A model generated the notes under the pieces. That model was not told the DNA's origin and made no database searches. It was given only the letters and a program-made list of their open reading frames with translations. Positions 63,977 through 64,000 of a stretch of 64,000 bases of DNA are shown here, piece after piece. Location: contig NZ_CP102275.1 in assembly GCF_025149465.1 (NCBI RefSeq), positions 992,001-1,056,000 of the forward strand, written 5' to 3'. The position numbers were made by a program, and so were the translations under genes. This stretch comes from Thomasclavelia spiroformis DSM 1552. GTDB lineage: Bacteria > Bacillota_I > Bacilli_A > Erysipelotrichales > Coprobacillaceae. Each line of letters starts with the position of its first letter. Within the stretch, counting starts at the first letter, position 1.

Positions 63977-64000
63977 AAATTGTTTAAGATTTATAAATTT

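Overview
The window is AT-rich, low-GC Gram-positive (Firmicutes) DNA. An LPxTG-like anchored GH84 enzyme, Bce-type antibiotic-sensing modules, AT-rich codon use and strong AGGAGG ribosome-binding sites suggest a gut Erysipelotrichales/Clostridia-type commensal such as a Thomasclavelia (Clostridium) ramosa relative. That genus-level placement is an inference; no rRNA or marker search was possible.

Layout. 1-3.8 kb is the tail of an integrative/conjugative-type element: a truncated gene, an XRE-AbrB regulator with an ABC exporter, and Tn916-orf7/orf8-like genes. 4.2-8.2 kb is a large secreted cell-wall-anchored GH84 glycosidase behind a structured leader. 8.2-14.8 kb is a minus-strand block: a BceAB-type ABC transporter with its BceRS-type two-component system, then a YtrA-type GntR regulator with an ABC transporter and a clear palindromic operator. 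14.9-18.4 kb holds a CHAP/SH3 lysin-like gene with an odd start, a class C-like group II intron inserted just after that gene's terminator, and tRNA-Arg(CCG). 18.4-25.8 kb is mostly chromosomal: a YhhN-like protein, a lipid kinase, a sigma/anti-sigma pair with a Cys/His-rich secreted protein bracketed by a decayed duplication of the lipid-kinase 3' end, then purA-guaA.

26-60.5 kb is a dense defence island full of mobile-element debris. In order it holds a fused GmrSD-type DUF262/DUF1524 gene, a Cys/His HNH-like protein, an IS3-family element, an RHH-WYL regulator divergent from two tiny genes, a type II Thoeris-like operon (2TM-macro effector plus two TIR genes), ISL3 and HsdR relics, a type II CBASS operon (CD-NTase, E2-E1 Cap2, JAMM Cap3, 2TM effector), an IS1634-family relic, a 3' fragment of a second gmrSD, a Shedu-type nuclease, a truncated second intron copy, a second IS3 copy in opposite orientation, an IS1182-type fragment, and a type I restriction-modification locus with one expressed hsdS, three extra target-recognition cassettes in direct orientation, hsdR and a tyrosine recombinase. 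The two identical IS3 copies face opposite ways and enclose the Thoeris, CBASS and Shedu genes, so this segment could invert.

60.5-64 kb returns to core genes: a preQ1-I riboswitch and terminator controlling queT and a queL-like radical SAM gene (queuine salvage), then efp and an SDR reductase. The most interesting candidates for undescribed biology are the RHH-WYL regulator with its paired TTTTGTAGGTGC sites next to the tiny genes and Thoeris, the soluble domain of the CBASS 2TM effector, the HNH-like partner of GmrSD, and the Cys/His-rich sigma/anti-sigma module.
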